Notes under the pieces: model-generated
What the model was told of the DNA's origin: nothing
Database searches by the model: none
What the model saw: only the letters and a program-made list of their open reading frames with translations
From: UBA2882 sp051877575
GTDB taxonomy: Bacteria; Bacillota; Clostridia; Lachnospirales; Lachnospiraceae
NCBI GenBank assembly: GCA_051877575.1
Contig: JBJEJA010000043.1
Span: forward strand, 1-31,541
Direction: 5' to 3'
DNA: 31,541 bases
Shown here: positions 7,693 to 15,845 of the stretch, one piece after another
How the letters are laid out: each line of letters opens with the position of its first letter
Numbering within the stretch: position 1 is the stretch's first letter
Position numbers and translations under genes: made by a program

Positions 7693-10680
7693 ATGAATAT
7701 TGCGTTTCATCAGATAGAACAGAATAAAGAGATGTCCGGAATCAGAGGAGATCATGACAACGGCTATGGAGGCGGAATAAAAAACGTAAAAGATTCCAAC
7801 ATCGTTTCCGGCGGCTTTCGTTGGGACAGATCTTCTTCGGTTGTGGGAAATCAGGCATACCGGGATCAGAAGGATAAAACAACGGAGCTCTTGGATTCGG
7901 CTTCGTCTTATGATGCCAAAAACAGTAAAAACTTTATGGTTGTCATGTCCAATACGCTTTCGGATGAAGATTACAAAAAGCTGATGGAGGATGGCAGCAA
8001 TCCCGGCGATTATGAGCCGGAGGAAATGGTAACCATTATAGACGAAATAAAAGTGACTTTGGCACAGGCCGGGGTACATATCGCAGGTTATACCGATAAT
8101 CTGGATACGGATGCAGTCAGAGAGGCCGTAGGAAGTGACGGATATGCGGTTGCCATCGCCCGTGCCCTGGAGAGTAAGAATCTGCCGGTCACGGAAAAGA
8201 ATGTCAGGGATTGTTACAATGAGATAGAAAAAGCGGCGCATTTGACGGAGCTTTCCGACGGAGCAAAGAAATATTTGTTGGAAAACGAACTGGAGCCTAC
8301 CATCGATTCTTTATATAAAGCGGCTTATGCGGGAGCAAAAGATGCTTCGGCGCAGCCTTCCGGTTATTTCGGAACGGGAGCGGAAGGTTATTTGGCGAAA
8401 AAAGGCAATCCCGAGGAATTTTCTGCCATGGAAGACCAGATACAGAAAATCATTTCGGAGGCAGGGCTGGAAGTTGGGGAAGAAACCATGTCCGATGCCC
8501 GCTGGCTGTTGGAAAAAGGACTTCCTCTGACGGGAGAAAATCTGTTCCGCTTGCAGGAAATCAATCAGCTTTCTTTTCCCATCGGAGCAGAGGAAGCGGC
8601 ACTGGCGGCGGCAGATGCGTTGTCTGTGGGACTTTCGGCGAAGGAAGCAGATCTGACGGTGGGAAATGGTTATAAAGAACCGGACAGCGGTTATATTCGA
8701 AGGGCACAGGAGATCAACGAAAAGACACAGGCGTTGACGGATGAAAATCTGGCAGGTGTTATCAAAGAAGGAAAATCCCTGACGCTGTTTTGGTTATTCG
8801 GGACGGAAAATGCGGGAACGGAAACCGTATCTATGGAAACGGAGCGGGACAGTAAATGGATTGCAGCCAAAAAGCAGCTGCTGGAAGTGCAGCTGCATAT
8901 GAGTGCACAGGCAAACCTGAAGCTGATGAAGCAGGGGATACATATTGAACTGGAGCCGCTTGATCAGTTGTTGAAACTGCTGGAGCGGGAAGAAAGCATT
9001 TATCATGCCTCAGAGCTTGCGGATATCAGTGAAAAGGCAGAAGAAATAAAATCCATGCCCGCAGCCACAATAGGCATTTCCGTGCAGGAAGCCTGGATGG
9101 CAAAGGGTGTTTTTACACTGGACAGGGTATATGAAACGGGAAGTTCTCTGGCCCAAACCTATGCAAAAGCAGGAGAGTCGTACGAGGCTCTGATGACATC
9201 GCCGAGAGCGGACCTGGGGGATTCCATCAAAACGGCATTCCGCAATGTGGATGCGTTGTTGGAGGAATCCAACATGGAGATCACGGATGATAATCGGAGA
9301 GCGGTACGGATTCTCGGCTACAATCAGATGGAAATTACCGAAGAGAATATGGATGCCGTAAAAGAAGCGGATGCCATGTTAAACAGGGTATTGGCCGGAC
9401 TGACACCCGAAAAAACTCTGCGGATGATCAGAGAAGGCGTTAATCCGATGGAAATGAATCTGGATGAACTTGCCGGATATCTGACAGCGGATACAGAGGG
9501 AGCAGCGGATATTGAAAAGTACAGCAGGTATTTATATCGTTTGGAACAAAACCACGAGATTACCGCAGAGGAAAAGGAAGCATATATCGGCATATACCGC
9601 CTGTTAAGGCAGATCGAAAAAGGGGATGGCGCAGCCATCGGAACTGTTGTTTCTAATAAACAGGAGTTGAATCTGGAGAATTTGTTAAGTGCCGTGAGAA
9701 CCCGCAAAAAGGGATACGTGGATGCAAAGATAGATGATGCCTTTGGTTTATTGAGTGATATGGAAAAGAAAGGAACATCGATTTCGGACCAGATTTTAAA
9801 TTATTATCAGCAGAAAGCCGGAAAGCTGGCGGATGATCTGAGCGGCTCACAGGAGGGCATGGAGCAGTCTGCCGTTGATCATGAGATCGAAAGTTTCCGC
9901 AGGATGGGAACGGTTTCGGAAGAGCATTTCCATGCGCTTTTGGCAGATGATATTCCCCTTACTGCCAATAATCTTCTGGCAGAGGAAGCATTGGTTTCCC
10001 AGGGAAATCTATTTGAAAATCTGGCGAAAATCATGAAAGGCGGAGAGCGGGAAAAGAACTTTGTGCAAAAGGCAGAGAAGATAAAGGAAGCCATGTCCGA
10101 AGGAGAGGAAGCGGTCAAAGAAGCATATGCGGATATGACAGAGACAGCGGAAGAGACGGTAAAGAGCGATGCCGGCGAGAGCGGCAGCTATATCGACGTG
10201 CGTTCCATGGCTGTTTATGCAAGGCAGATAACATTGTTAAACCGGCATGCGGAAAAGGAAAATTATTATGTGCCGGTACAATTTAATCAGGAATGGACGA
10301 TGCTGCATGTGCAGATTGTAAACGGAAACGGACAGGGTAAGGTTTCCGTGGATTATAAGGGAAATGCACAGGGAGAAGGTAAGGCAGGAGCAACCTTTGT
10401 GGTAAAGGAAGATCACATCGAAGGACTGATCGGAGTATCCGCAGACACAGATGTGGAAAAGTATACGGAAATTGCCGGAAAATGTGCAGAAAGCATACTT
10501 GCGGAAACCGGAAAAAAAGCCGATATAACTTGTGTACAGAGTGAAACAATGAATTTGGAAGCCTTTATGGCGACGGATTCAAAGGAAAAGCAAGCTTCCA
10601 CCAAAATGTTATATCAGGTGGCAAAAGCATTTATTCATACAATGGAGCAGGAGGTTACAAAAAATGAAAGTCAATTATAA
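7693..10680 (+). CDS. Large repeat protein upstream of flagellin (DUF6240-like)
   Basis: A 995-residue protein with no signal peptide or membrane segment. By recall it resembles the DUF6240 family found beside flagellar genes in Lachnospiraceae; this name is not verified. A short motif recurs roughly ten times, of the form [LMI]-[PE]-[LVIM]-T-x-[ED]-N-[LM]: LPVTEKNV (164-171), LPLTGENL (277-284), two MEIT-[DE]-[DE]-N copies near 527 and 546, MEMNLDEL near 586, LNLENL near 657 and IPLTANNL near 755. The last 130 residues look like a compact beta domain (YYVPVQFNQEWTMLHVQIVN), reminiscent of the FliK C-terminal domain. The ATG at 7693 has GGGAG 7 bases upstream. Its 3' end overlaps the flagellin gene by 17 bases, so the two should be translationally coupled. 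A flagellar export or assembly role is inferred from context. Confidence 0.8.
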   Translation: MNIAFHQIEQNKEMSGIRGDHDNGYGGGIKNVKDSNIVSGGFRWDRSSSVVGNQAYRDQKDKTTELLDSASSYDAKNSKNFMVVMSNTLSDEDYKKLMEDGSNPGDYEPEEMVTIIDEIKVTLAQAGVHIAGYTDNLDTDAVREAVGSDGYAVAIARALESKNLPVTEKNVRDCYNEIEKAAHLTELSDGAKKYLLENELEPTIDSLYKAAYAGAKDASAQPSGYFGTGAEGYLAKKGNPEEFSAMEDQIQKIISEAGLEVGEETMSDARWLLEKGLPLTGENLFRLQEINQLSFPIGAEEAALAAADALSVGLSAKEADLTVGNGYKEPDSGYIRRAQEINEKTQALTDENLAGVIKEGKSLTLFWLFGTENAGTETVSMETERDSKWIAAKKQLLEVQLHMSAQANLKLMKQGIHIELEPLDQLLKLLEREESIYHASELADISEKAEEIKSMPAATIGISVQEAWMAKGVFTLDRVYETGSSLAQTYAKAGESYEALMTSPRADLGDSIKTAFRNVDALLEESNMEITDDNRRAVRILGYNQMEITEENMDAVKEADAMLNRVLAGLTPEKTLRMIREGVNPMEMNLDELAGYLTADTEGAADIEKYSRYLYRLEQNHEITAEEKEAYIGIYRLLRQIEKGDGAAIGTVVSNKQELNLENLLSAVRTRKKGYVDAKIDDAFGLLSDMEKKGTSISDQILNYYQQKAGKLADDLSGSQEGMEQSAVDHEIESFRRMGTVSEEHFHALLADDIPLTANNLLAEEALVSQGNLFENLAKIMKGGEREKNFVQKAEKIKEAMSEGEEAVKEAYADMTETAEETVKSDAGESGSYIDVRSMAVYARQITLLNRHAEKENYYVPVQFNQEWTMLHVQIVNGNGQGKVSVDYKGNAQGEGKAGATFVVKEDHIEGLIGVSADTDVEKYTEIAGKCAESILAETGKKADITCVQSETMNLEAFMATDSKEKQASTKMLYQVAKAFIHTMEQEVTKNESQL

Positions 10681-11785
10681 TGTTTCCGCTTTAATCGCAA
10701 ATAAAGCTTTAAACCAAAATGATACGAAGCTTTCCAGTGTATCGGAAAGGTTATCGACAGGCTATAAGATCAATCATGCAAAAGACAATCCTTCGGGACT
10801 TGCCATTGCAAAGAGAATGAACATGCAGCTTCGTGGATTGAGCAATGCTTCCCAGAATGCATCGGACGGCGTTTCCGTAGTTCAGACGGCAGAGGGTGCC
10901 ATTCAGGAAATGCAGTCTATGGTTCAGCGAATCAGTGAGCTGGCGATTCAGTCCGCCAACGGAACCAATTCCGATCAGGAACGTGAAATGATTCAGATGG
11001 AAGTGGATCAGTTAAAAGAGGAAATCACAAGAATTTCCAGAGATACGGAGTTTAACGGAAAGAGGCTGTTAAACGGAGATTGTGATTTAAAAGGTTATAC
11101 GGATGCACAGGGGGTGAAAGTGTCTTATTATTCGGATGAAGTCCCTGTTGGAAAGTATAAAATTACCGCCATCAATCCTACATATGATGCGGATGGCAAT
11201 CTGATGGATGGTTCGGTTACTTTGTTAAAAGGAACCGGCACGGATGCTTTTCCTGCGGATTCTTATATTTCTTATGAGGGAAATAAAGTGACTGTGACCG
11301 CAAGGGACAGTTTTGAAGTTACTTTTTCTCTGGATGAGACCATTACGACAACTTCCGGAGACGGAAGCGTTACGTTGGATCTGACCGGTTTGGGTGCCAT
11401 GAGGATGCAGATTGGTGCAAATGAAGGAGAGGTAATGGAAATCCGTATTCCGACCATTACATTGGATACATTGGGATTGGAGAAAACGGATATTTCTACG
11501 AGGGAAGGTGCATTAAAGGCAATCGACCAGGCAAAGGAGGCAAACTCCTATATTTCCACGATTCGTTCCCGTCTGGGTGCATATCAGAACAGATTGGAGC
11601 ATACCGGAGACAGTCTGGATATTACATATGAAAATGTGACAGGTGCCTATTCCCGTATTATGGATACGGATATGGCGGAAGAAATGACGGAGTATTCCAA
11701 TCTTCAGGTGCTGACACAGGCCGGAACGTCCATGCTGGCACAGGCAAATGAGAGACCTCAGCAGGTTTTACAATTATTACAGTAG
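10664..11785 (+). CDS. Flagellin
   Basis: Structural subunit of the flagellar filament, exported by the flagellar type III system. The 373-residue protein has the conserved N-terminal D0/D1 helices (about 1-140; LSTGYKINHAKDNPSGLAIA, NASDGVSVVQTAEGA) and the C-terminal D1/D0 helices (about 285-373; LGAYQNRLEHT, ending PQQVLQLLQ). A short variable D2 domain of about 130 residues, rich in beta-type sequence, lies between. The start is the ATG at 10664, preceded by AGGAGGT and lying inside the last codons of the upstream gene. No promoter of its own is evident just upstream, so it may depend on the gene before it or on a distant SigD promoter. FliS follows 9 bases downstream. Confidence 0.97.
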   Translation: MKVNYNVSALIANKALNQNDTKLSSVSERLSTGYKINHAKDNPSGLAIAKRMNMQLRGLSNASQNASDGVSVVQTAEGAIQEMQSMVQRISELAIQSANGTNSDQEREMIQMEVDQLKEEITRISRDTEFNGKRLLNGDCDLKGYTDAQGVKVSYYSDEVPVGKYKITAINPTYDADGNLMDGSVTLLKGTGTDAFPADSYISYEGNKVTVTARDSFEVTFSLDETITTTSGDGSVTLDLTGLGAMRMQIGANEGEVMEIRIPTITLDTLGLEKTDISTREGALKAIDQAKEANSYISTIRSRLGAYQNRLEHTGDSLDITYENVTGAYSRIMDTDMAEEMTEYSNLQVLTQAGTSMLAQANERPQQVLQLLQ

Positions 11786-11794
11786 GGATCAGAT

Positions 11795-12271
11795 ATGAAA
11801 GATGAATTGAAACAGCAGTTTGCACTTAGGATTACCCAGGCTAATAAGACGGAACTGGTAGTTATTTTATATGAAATGTTTCTGACTTATGTGGGAGATG
11901 CAAAAAGTGATCTGAAAGAACAGGATACAAGGACTTACCGGCTGGATATACAGAGAGCAAGAGGCTGCTTAAAAGAACTGATGGGTTCTTTGCATTATGA
12001 TTATGAGCCTGCTCCTACGTTGTTAAAGCTCTATATCTATGTGAGCAGGCTATTGGTATCGGCAGATCTGCATAACGAGGAAAAGGAGCTTGACGAAGCA
12101 GAGAAAATCATGCAGAAGCTCCATGACGCTTATGCAACTATCAGCAAAGAAGATAAAAGCGGTCCGGTTATGGGAAATACCCAGACGGTTTATGCGGGAC
12201 TGACCTATTCCAAAAACGACTTATCCGTCAATCTGGATGAGGGAAGAGGAAACAGAGGATTTTTCGCTTAG
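11795..12271 (+). CDS. fliS: Flagellar export chaperone FliS
   Basis: Cytoplasmic helical chaperone that binds the flagellin C-terminus and prevents premature polymerisation. The N-terminus and helices match the family (ALRITQANKTELVVILYEMFLTYVGDAK; LKELMGSLHYDYEPAPTLLKLYIYVSRLL). At 158 residues it is longer than the usual 120-135 because of a C-terminal tail from about residue 130 (TQTVYAGLTYSKNDLSVNLDEG). It sits 9 bases after flagellin, consistent with flagellin being its client. The Shine-Dalgarno sequence is weak (AGGGATCAG). Its last 51 bases overlap the convergent gene at 12221-12541. Confidence 0.88.
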   Translation: MKDELKQQFALRITQANKTELVVILYEMFLTYVGDAKSDLKEQDTRTYRLDIQRARGCLKELMGSLHYDYEPAPTLLKLYIYVSRLLVSADLHNEEKELDEAEKIMQKLHDAYATISKEDKSGPVMGNTQTVYAGLTYSKNDLSVNLDEGRGNRGFFA

Positions 12272-12541
12272 CGGGTCGTTCATTCCGGCAGCAGGCGGAG
12301 GATCCAGTTTTTCCGCCTGTTCGATTAGGAATTTATATCGTTTTAAAACAGAATTCATTTCATAAATATAGCAGTCTATCAGGTCCGGATCGGTAACGTT
12401 ATCAAAATTCGAATAAACATCCTCCATGGCCTGTCTTGTTTTTTCCATATCATGCATGATTCGTTGTCTCTGCATATTCAGATAAACAGTTTCCTCATTT
12501 TCTTTTTTGGTTGTTTGGAATGGTTTGATAAACAGTTTCAT
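12221..12541 (-). CDS. DUF2508 (YaaL-like) family protein
   Basis: A 106-residue soluble, mainly helical protein of unknown function. Family resemblance is through the helical core (MEDVYSNFDNVTDPDLIDCYIYEMNSVLKRYKFLIEQAEKL), which matches the YaaL/DUF2508 pattern of DPxLIDxxIYE followed by RYxxLxxxA. In Bacillus and many Clostridia this gene lies directly upstream of bofA on the same strand; here it points away from bofA. The start at 12541 is chosen because GGAGGTG lies 4 bases upstream; an ATG 18 bases earlier lacks such a site. The Pro/Ser-rich last 20 residues are encoded opposite the end of fliS, an antisense overlap of 51 bases. Confidence 0.75.
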   Translation of the reverse strand: MKLFIKPFQTTKKENEETVYLNMQRQRIMHDMEKTRQAMEDVYSNFDNVTDPDLIDCYIYEMNSVLKRYKFLIEQAEKLDPPPAAGMNDPLSEKSSVSSSLIQIDG

Positions 12542-12680
12542 TGACACCTCCGTAAACATATAGGTAAGTATTCCCCGAATGGCAAAAAAAATTCATGTGC
12601 CTATCATATTGTATGTTTGCGGAATGAAATAATGCAGGTACACATATAATTTATCAAAAGAACTTCGGAGTTGTGGAAGC

Positions 12681-12989
12681 TTGAGTGAAATAAAACTATG
12701 GATGATGCAGAATTTCGGAATGGGAGAAGGGGAAATCATGGGAGCGGCAATCATTATTGTCGTTTGTATTTTGGTGTGCCTGATTTCCTATATGAAAAGA
12801 AAAATGGCTGTATTTACAGGGTTTTTAATCAGAGGAGGAGTCGGTACAGGTCTGATTTTTCTGGCAAATTATTTATTAAAAATCGGAGGAATATCCCTCG
12901 CTGTAGGGATTGGCCCCATCAGCATATTGACAAGCGCAATCCTAGGAATTCCGGGGGTTTTCCTGCTTTACGGAATACTTTTAATCTAA
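12681..12989 (+). CDS. bofA: BofA family pro-sigmaK processing inhibitor-like membrane protein
   Basis: Small membrane protein; in Bacillus, BofA holds the SpoIVFB protease inactive in the forespore outer membrane until the signal for sigmaK processing. Up to 102 residues with two hydrophobic segments (AAIIIVVCILVCLISYM and VGTGLIFLANYLL), then the family's hallmark C-terminus (VGIGPISILTSAILGIPGVFLLYGILL). The start is uncertain. TTG at 12681 has CGGAG 10 bases upstream, whereas ATG at 12738 has AAGGGG 5 bases upstream and would give 83 residues, close to the usual 87. A TATAAT at 12645-12650 lacks a clear -35. Presence of bofA hints at a sporulation ancestry but does not prove that this strain sporulates. 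Confidence 0.85.
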   Translation: MSEIKLWMMQNFGMGEGEIMGAAIIIVVCILVCLISYMKRKMAVFTGFLIRGGVGTGLIFLANYLLKIGGISLAVGIGPISILTSAILGIPGVFLLYGILLI

Positions 12990-13035
12990 AAAAATATACA
13001 GATTTCACAAAAAAATTTTTTTAAAAGAAAAGGTC

Positions 13036-13064
13036 TTTACAGACAAAAAGGCCTGTACTATAAT
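13036..13064 (+). promoter_or_regulatory. SigA promoter of the Tad pilus operon
   Basis: TTTACA (13036-13041), a 17-base spacer and a perfect TATAAT (13059-13064) predict a start near 13071 and a leader of about 77 bases. The leader contains a small hairpin, GTCCG-TTT-CGGAC (13087-13099). A T-rich stretch follows only some 15 bases later, so it is not a convincing terminator. No other strong promoter is seen until 22645, so one transcript may cover the operon. Confidence 0.8.
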
Positions 13065-13147
13065 CCAAACTACAAACAAATCTTACGTCCGTTTCGGACA
13101 GATTTTCCAATTTGTTTTTTCTAAAATTTTATATGGGAGACGGGAGC

Positions 13148-13588
13148 ATGTTACTTTTATATTGCTTACTGGCAGCAGCTCTCCTTATGGATTTTTACCG
13201 GTGCCGCATTCCCAATCTGTTGATTCTGGCAGCCTATCTGGCGGGAATCGGATATTCTCTGTTTTGCGGCGGAGCGTGGTATCTTTCCCTTTTGGACAGT
13301 CTGTTGATCCTCATTCTTTTGTATCCGTTCTATCTGATAGGAGCATTCGGAGGCGGTGATGTAAAATTGTTTATGGTCATTGCACTTTTCCTCGGAATAG
13401 AAGGAACGATCAATACCATCATTTCTGCATTGATGGCCGGAGCTGTATGCTCTGTCATAAAAATCCTCTTTCTGCTTTTTCGGAAAGAGAGAATTTCATT
13501 TTCACATCTCTATATTCATTTTTCCCTTCCGATTCTGGCGGGGACAATTCTGACGCATCTCGGAGGTATTACATGGATCACATTTTAG
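13148..13588 (+). CDS. tadV: A24 family prepilin peptidase (TadV/CpaA type), first copy
   Basis: Polytopic membrane aspartyl protease that removes the leader of type IVb prepilins. The protein is 146 residues, the short form without the methyltransferase domain. Both catalytic aspartates are visible: D15 in MDFYRCRIPN at the end of the first membrane helix and D71 in the GGGDVKL (GxGD) motif. The ATG at 13148 has GGGAG 8 bases upstream; an upstream start at 13112 would add a non-conserved segment. It overlaps the next gene by 16 bases. A second, divergent A24 peptidase is encoded near the end of the same operon (20462). Confidence 0.92.
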   Translation: MLLLYCLLAAALLMDFYRCRIPNLLILAAYLAGIGYSLFCGGAWYLSLLDSLLILILLYPFYLIGAFGGGDVKLFMVIALFLGIEGTINTIISALMAGAVCSVIKILFLLFRKERISFSHLYIHFSLPILAGTILTHLGGITWITF

Positions 13589-14598
13589 CAATCTTCGATA
13601 CGGAGAAAAAATATGTAAAAAAATTGGTGGCTTTTTTTGAAAGCCGGACAGGAATGCCCTTTCGGATTCTGGGCTTCGACAATTCGGAAAAATTACTCCG
13701 GTTTTTTTCAAAGCAGCAGGCAGCGGTACTCCTGATCGACGAAAAGGAGTGGCTTCCGTCCATGGAAGGGCTGGCCGGACAGACGATTTTGCTTACGGAT
13801 CAAAAGGAAAAAGAAAGGCTGGAAACAGATCTGATGGAAAATGAATTTCCGGCGGTATGTAAATATCAATCCGGAGAGGCGATTGCCCGAAAAATCCTGG
13901 GAATCTGTGCCGTGGCGGAAACGCCGGTTCTGACCTTGCAGTCGGGAAGATACGGGCAAAGTACAAAAGCTGAAATAGTAGGTATCTATACACCGGTAAG
14001 GCGTTGTCTGCAGACTTCTTTTGCATTGGTTTACAGCCTGCTCCGGGGCAAAAGCAGGAAAACATTGTATCTGAATTTTGAAGTGTTTTCGGGTTTTCAT
14101 GTATGGTTTGAAAAAGAATACGGAACGGATCTGATGGATCTGATGTATTTTTTGGATGGACCGGAAGAAAAGTTTCTATTAAAGCTGGCGGGGATGACGG
14201 AGCAATTCGGAGATTTTTATTATATTCCGCCTGCCATTTCTTATGAAGATTTCATGATGGTCAAAGCCGAAGACTGGCTCAGGCTGGTCAAAACCATTGC
14301 AGAGAAAAGTGATTATGAGGTGATCGTTCTGGATTTGGGTGACCAGATGCAGGGGCTATTTGATATGTTGTCTGCCTGCGACAGAATTTATGCGATCAGC
14401 AAGCCGGATGGGATTGCCATGGCGAAGCTGGAAGCTTTCGAAGAAGCACTGAAGATGTCACAAAAGGAAGAAGTTTTAGAGAAAATGGTCAAATGCCGCC
14501 TTCCGGTATTTAAAGAAATTCCTCAGAATGCCGGGCAACTTGCCTATAGCCAGCTGGCGGATTATATGAAGAACAAATTGGGAGAGATGTTTTCATGA
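13573..14598 (+). CDS. TadZ/CpaE-like protein with degenerate P-loop
   Basis: Identified by position between tadV and tadA and by architecture. Residues about 1-110 resemble a receiver-type fold (ILGFDN, AVLLIDEKEW, QTILLTDQ). Residues about 130-341 resemble a MinD/ParA-like domain. TadZ is thought to direct pilus assembly to a cell pole. The region aligning with the deviant Walker A loop (P-V-G-G-x-G-K-T-T in active relatives) reads PVRRCLQTS (141-149): both loop glycines and the Lys are gone (Q147). A hydrophobic strand YEVIVLDLGD remains where Walker B is expected. It probably cannot hydrolyse ATP and may act structurally. The ATG at 13573 has GGAGGT upstream; the gene overlaps tadV by 16 bases and tadA by 4. 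Confidence 0.75.
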   Translation: MDHILAIFDTEKKYVKKLVAFFESRTGMPFRILGFDNSEKLLRFFSKQQAAVLLIDEKEWLPSMEGLAGQTILLTDQKEKERLETDLMENEFPAVCKYQSGEAIARKILGICAVAETPVLTLQSGRYGQSTKAEIVGIYTPVRRCLQTSFALVYSLLRGKSRKTLYLNFEVFSGFHVWFEKEYGTDLMDLMYFLDGPEEKFLLKLAGMTEQFGDFYYIPPAISYEDFMMVKAEDWLRLVKTIAEKSDYEVIVLDLGDQMQGLFDMLSACDRIYAISKPDGIAMAKLEAFEEALKMSQKEEVLEKMVKCRLPVFKEIPQNAGQLAYSQLADYMKNKLGEMFS

Positions 14599-15845
14599 AA
14601 GAATACGAGAAGATGAAAGCCGCATGCAGACGGGAATTAATGGATAAAATCGACTACACGCGGGATCTGTCGGACAATGAGGTTTTAGAGTTGATAGACG
14701 AAACCGTTTTGAGAGCCGGGAGGGAACATTATCTGACCCTTCAGGAAAAAAGCAGATTAAAAAAGGAGTTGTTTGCCTCTATCCGACAACTGGATGTGTT
14801 GGAAGAATTTCTGTCGGATAATACCGTTACGGAAATTATGGTCAACGGTCCCGACTGCATTTTTATCGAAAGAGAAGGCCGGCTGGTGCGGCAGAATGTA
14901 CACTTCGAGTCAAAGGAAAAGCTTTCGGATGTTATTCAGCAGATTGTGGCAAAGGTCAATCGAATTGTCAATGAAGCGTCTCCCATTGTTGATGCAAGGC
15001 TGGAAGGAGGGGCAAGGGTAAATGTAGTGATGCCGCCCATTGCCTTGAACGGACCGATTCTGACCATACGCCGCTTTCCGGATCATCCCATTGATGTTGC
15101 GGATTTATACCGCCTGGGATCTATTACACAGGAAGCCATGGAGTTTTTAAATAAACTGGTCTGTGCCAGATTCAATATTTTTATCAGCGGTGGAACAGGC
15201 AGCGGAAAAACGACATTTCTGAATGTGCTGTCCAATTTTATTCCGAAAGAGGAAAGACTGATCACCATTGAAGATAATGCGGAGCTGCAGATCAGGAATA
15301 TTCCCAATATGGTCCGGTTGGAGACAAGAAATGCCAATGTGGAAGGATGTACGGCTGTCAGCATACGGGATCTGATCAAAACAGCGCTTCGGATGAGACC
15401 GGACCGGATTATTGTGGGAGAGGTCCGTTCGGAGGAAGCAATCGACCTTCTCATGGCTATGAATACGGGGCATGACGGTTCGTTGTCAACAGGGCATGCC
15501 AACAGTGCAAAGGATATGCTCGTCCGATTGGAGACCATGGTGTTGATGGGAATGGAAATGCCGCTGGATGCGGTCAGACGGCAGATTGCGTCTGCTGTGG
15601 ATATTATAGTTCATCTGGGCAGGTTGCGGGATCATAGCAGAAAAGTATTGGAAATAACGGAGGTAATCGGTTATGTGGATGGAGAGGTTGTGCTTTCACC
15701 TTTGTACACTTTCGTGGAAGACGGTAACGATGAAAAAGGGAAGGTGCAGGGCAGAATGGTCAGACAGAATCCGTTGAAGCACCGGGAAAAACTGAGAAGT
15801 GCGGGAGTGGAAGGCGTATGGGAAAGCAAAGAGCAATCATCATAA
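14595..15845 (+). CDS. tadA: CpaF/TadA family type IVb pilus assembly ATPase
   Basis: Cytoplasmic hexameric secretion ATPase that powers Flp pilus extrusion. The 416-residue protein has the N-terminal CpaF domain (LDVLEEFLSDNTVTEIMVNGPDCIFIE), an intact Walker A GGTGSGKT (199-206, K205), the Asp-box region (LITIEDNAELQI), Walker B ending at E276 (RIIVGEVR) and the His-box (GHDGSLSTGHANS). All catalytic elements are present, in contrast to the TadZ-like neighbour. The start overlaps the previous stop as ATGA, with GGGAGAG just upstream. It overlaps tadB by 28 bases, so the motor and platform genes are tightly coupled. Confidence 0.96.
   Translation: MKEYEKMKAACRRELMDKIDYTRDLSDNEVLELIDETVLRAGREHYLTLQEKSRLKKELFASIRQLDVLEEFLSDNTVTEIMVNGPDCIFIEREGRLVRQNVHFESKEKLSDVIQQIVAKVNRIVNEASPIVDARLEGGARVNVVMPPIALNGPILTIRRFPDHPIDVADLYRLGSITQEAMEFLNKLVCARFNIFISGGTGSGKTTFLNVLSNFIPKEERLITIEDNAELQIRNIPNMVRLETRNANVEGCTAVSIRDLIKTALRMRPDRIIVGEVRSEEAIDLLMAMNTGHDGSLSTGHANSAKDMLVRLETMVLMGMEMPLDAVRRQIASAVDIIVHLGRLRDHSRKVLEITEVIGYVDGEVVLSPLYTFVEDGNDEKGKVQGRMVRQNPLKHREKLRSAGVEGVWESKEQSS

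Noticed and set aside
12580..12660. Sporulation-sigma (SigG/SigE-like) promoters between DUF2508 and bofA
   Set aside because: A CATACAATA-like element exists on the minus strand, but the match to a -35 and the spacing are too loose to separate from chance in AT-rich DNA.
13087..13120. A hairpin in the pilus operon leader as a terminator or attenuator
   Set aside because: The stem is only 5 bases and the T-rich stretch is not adjacent; no alternative pairing was seen.
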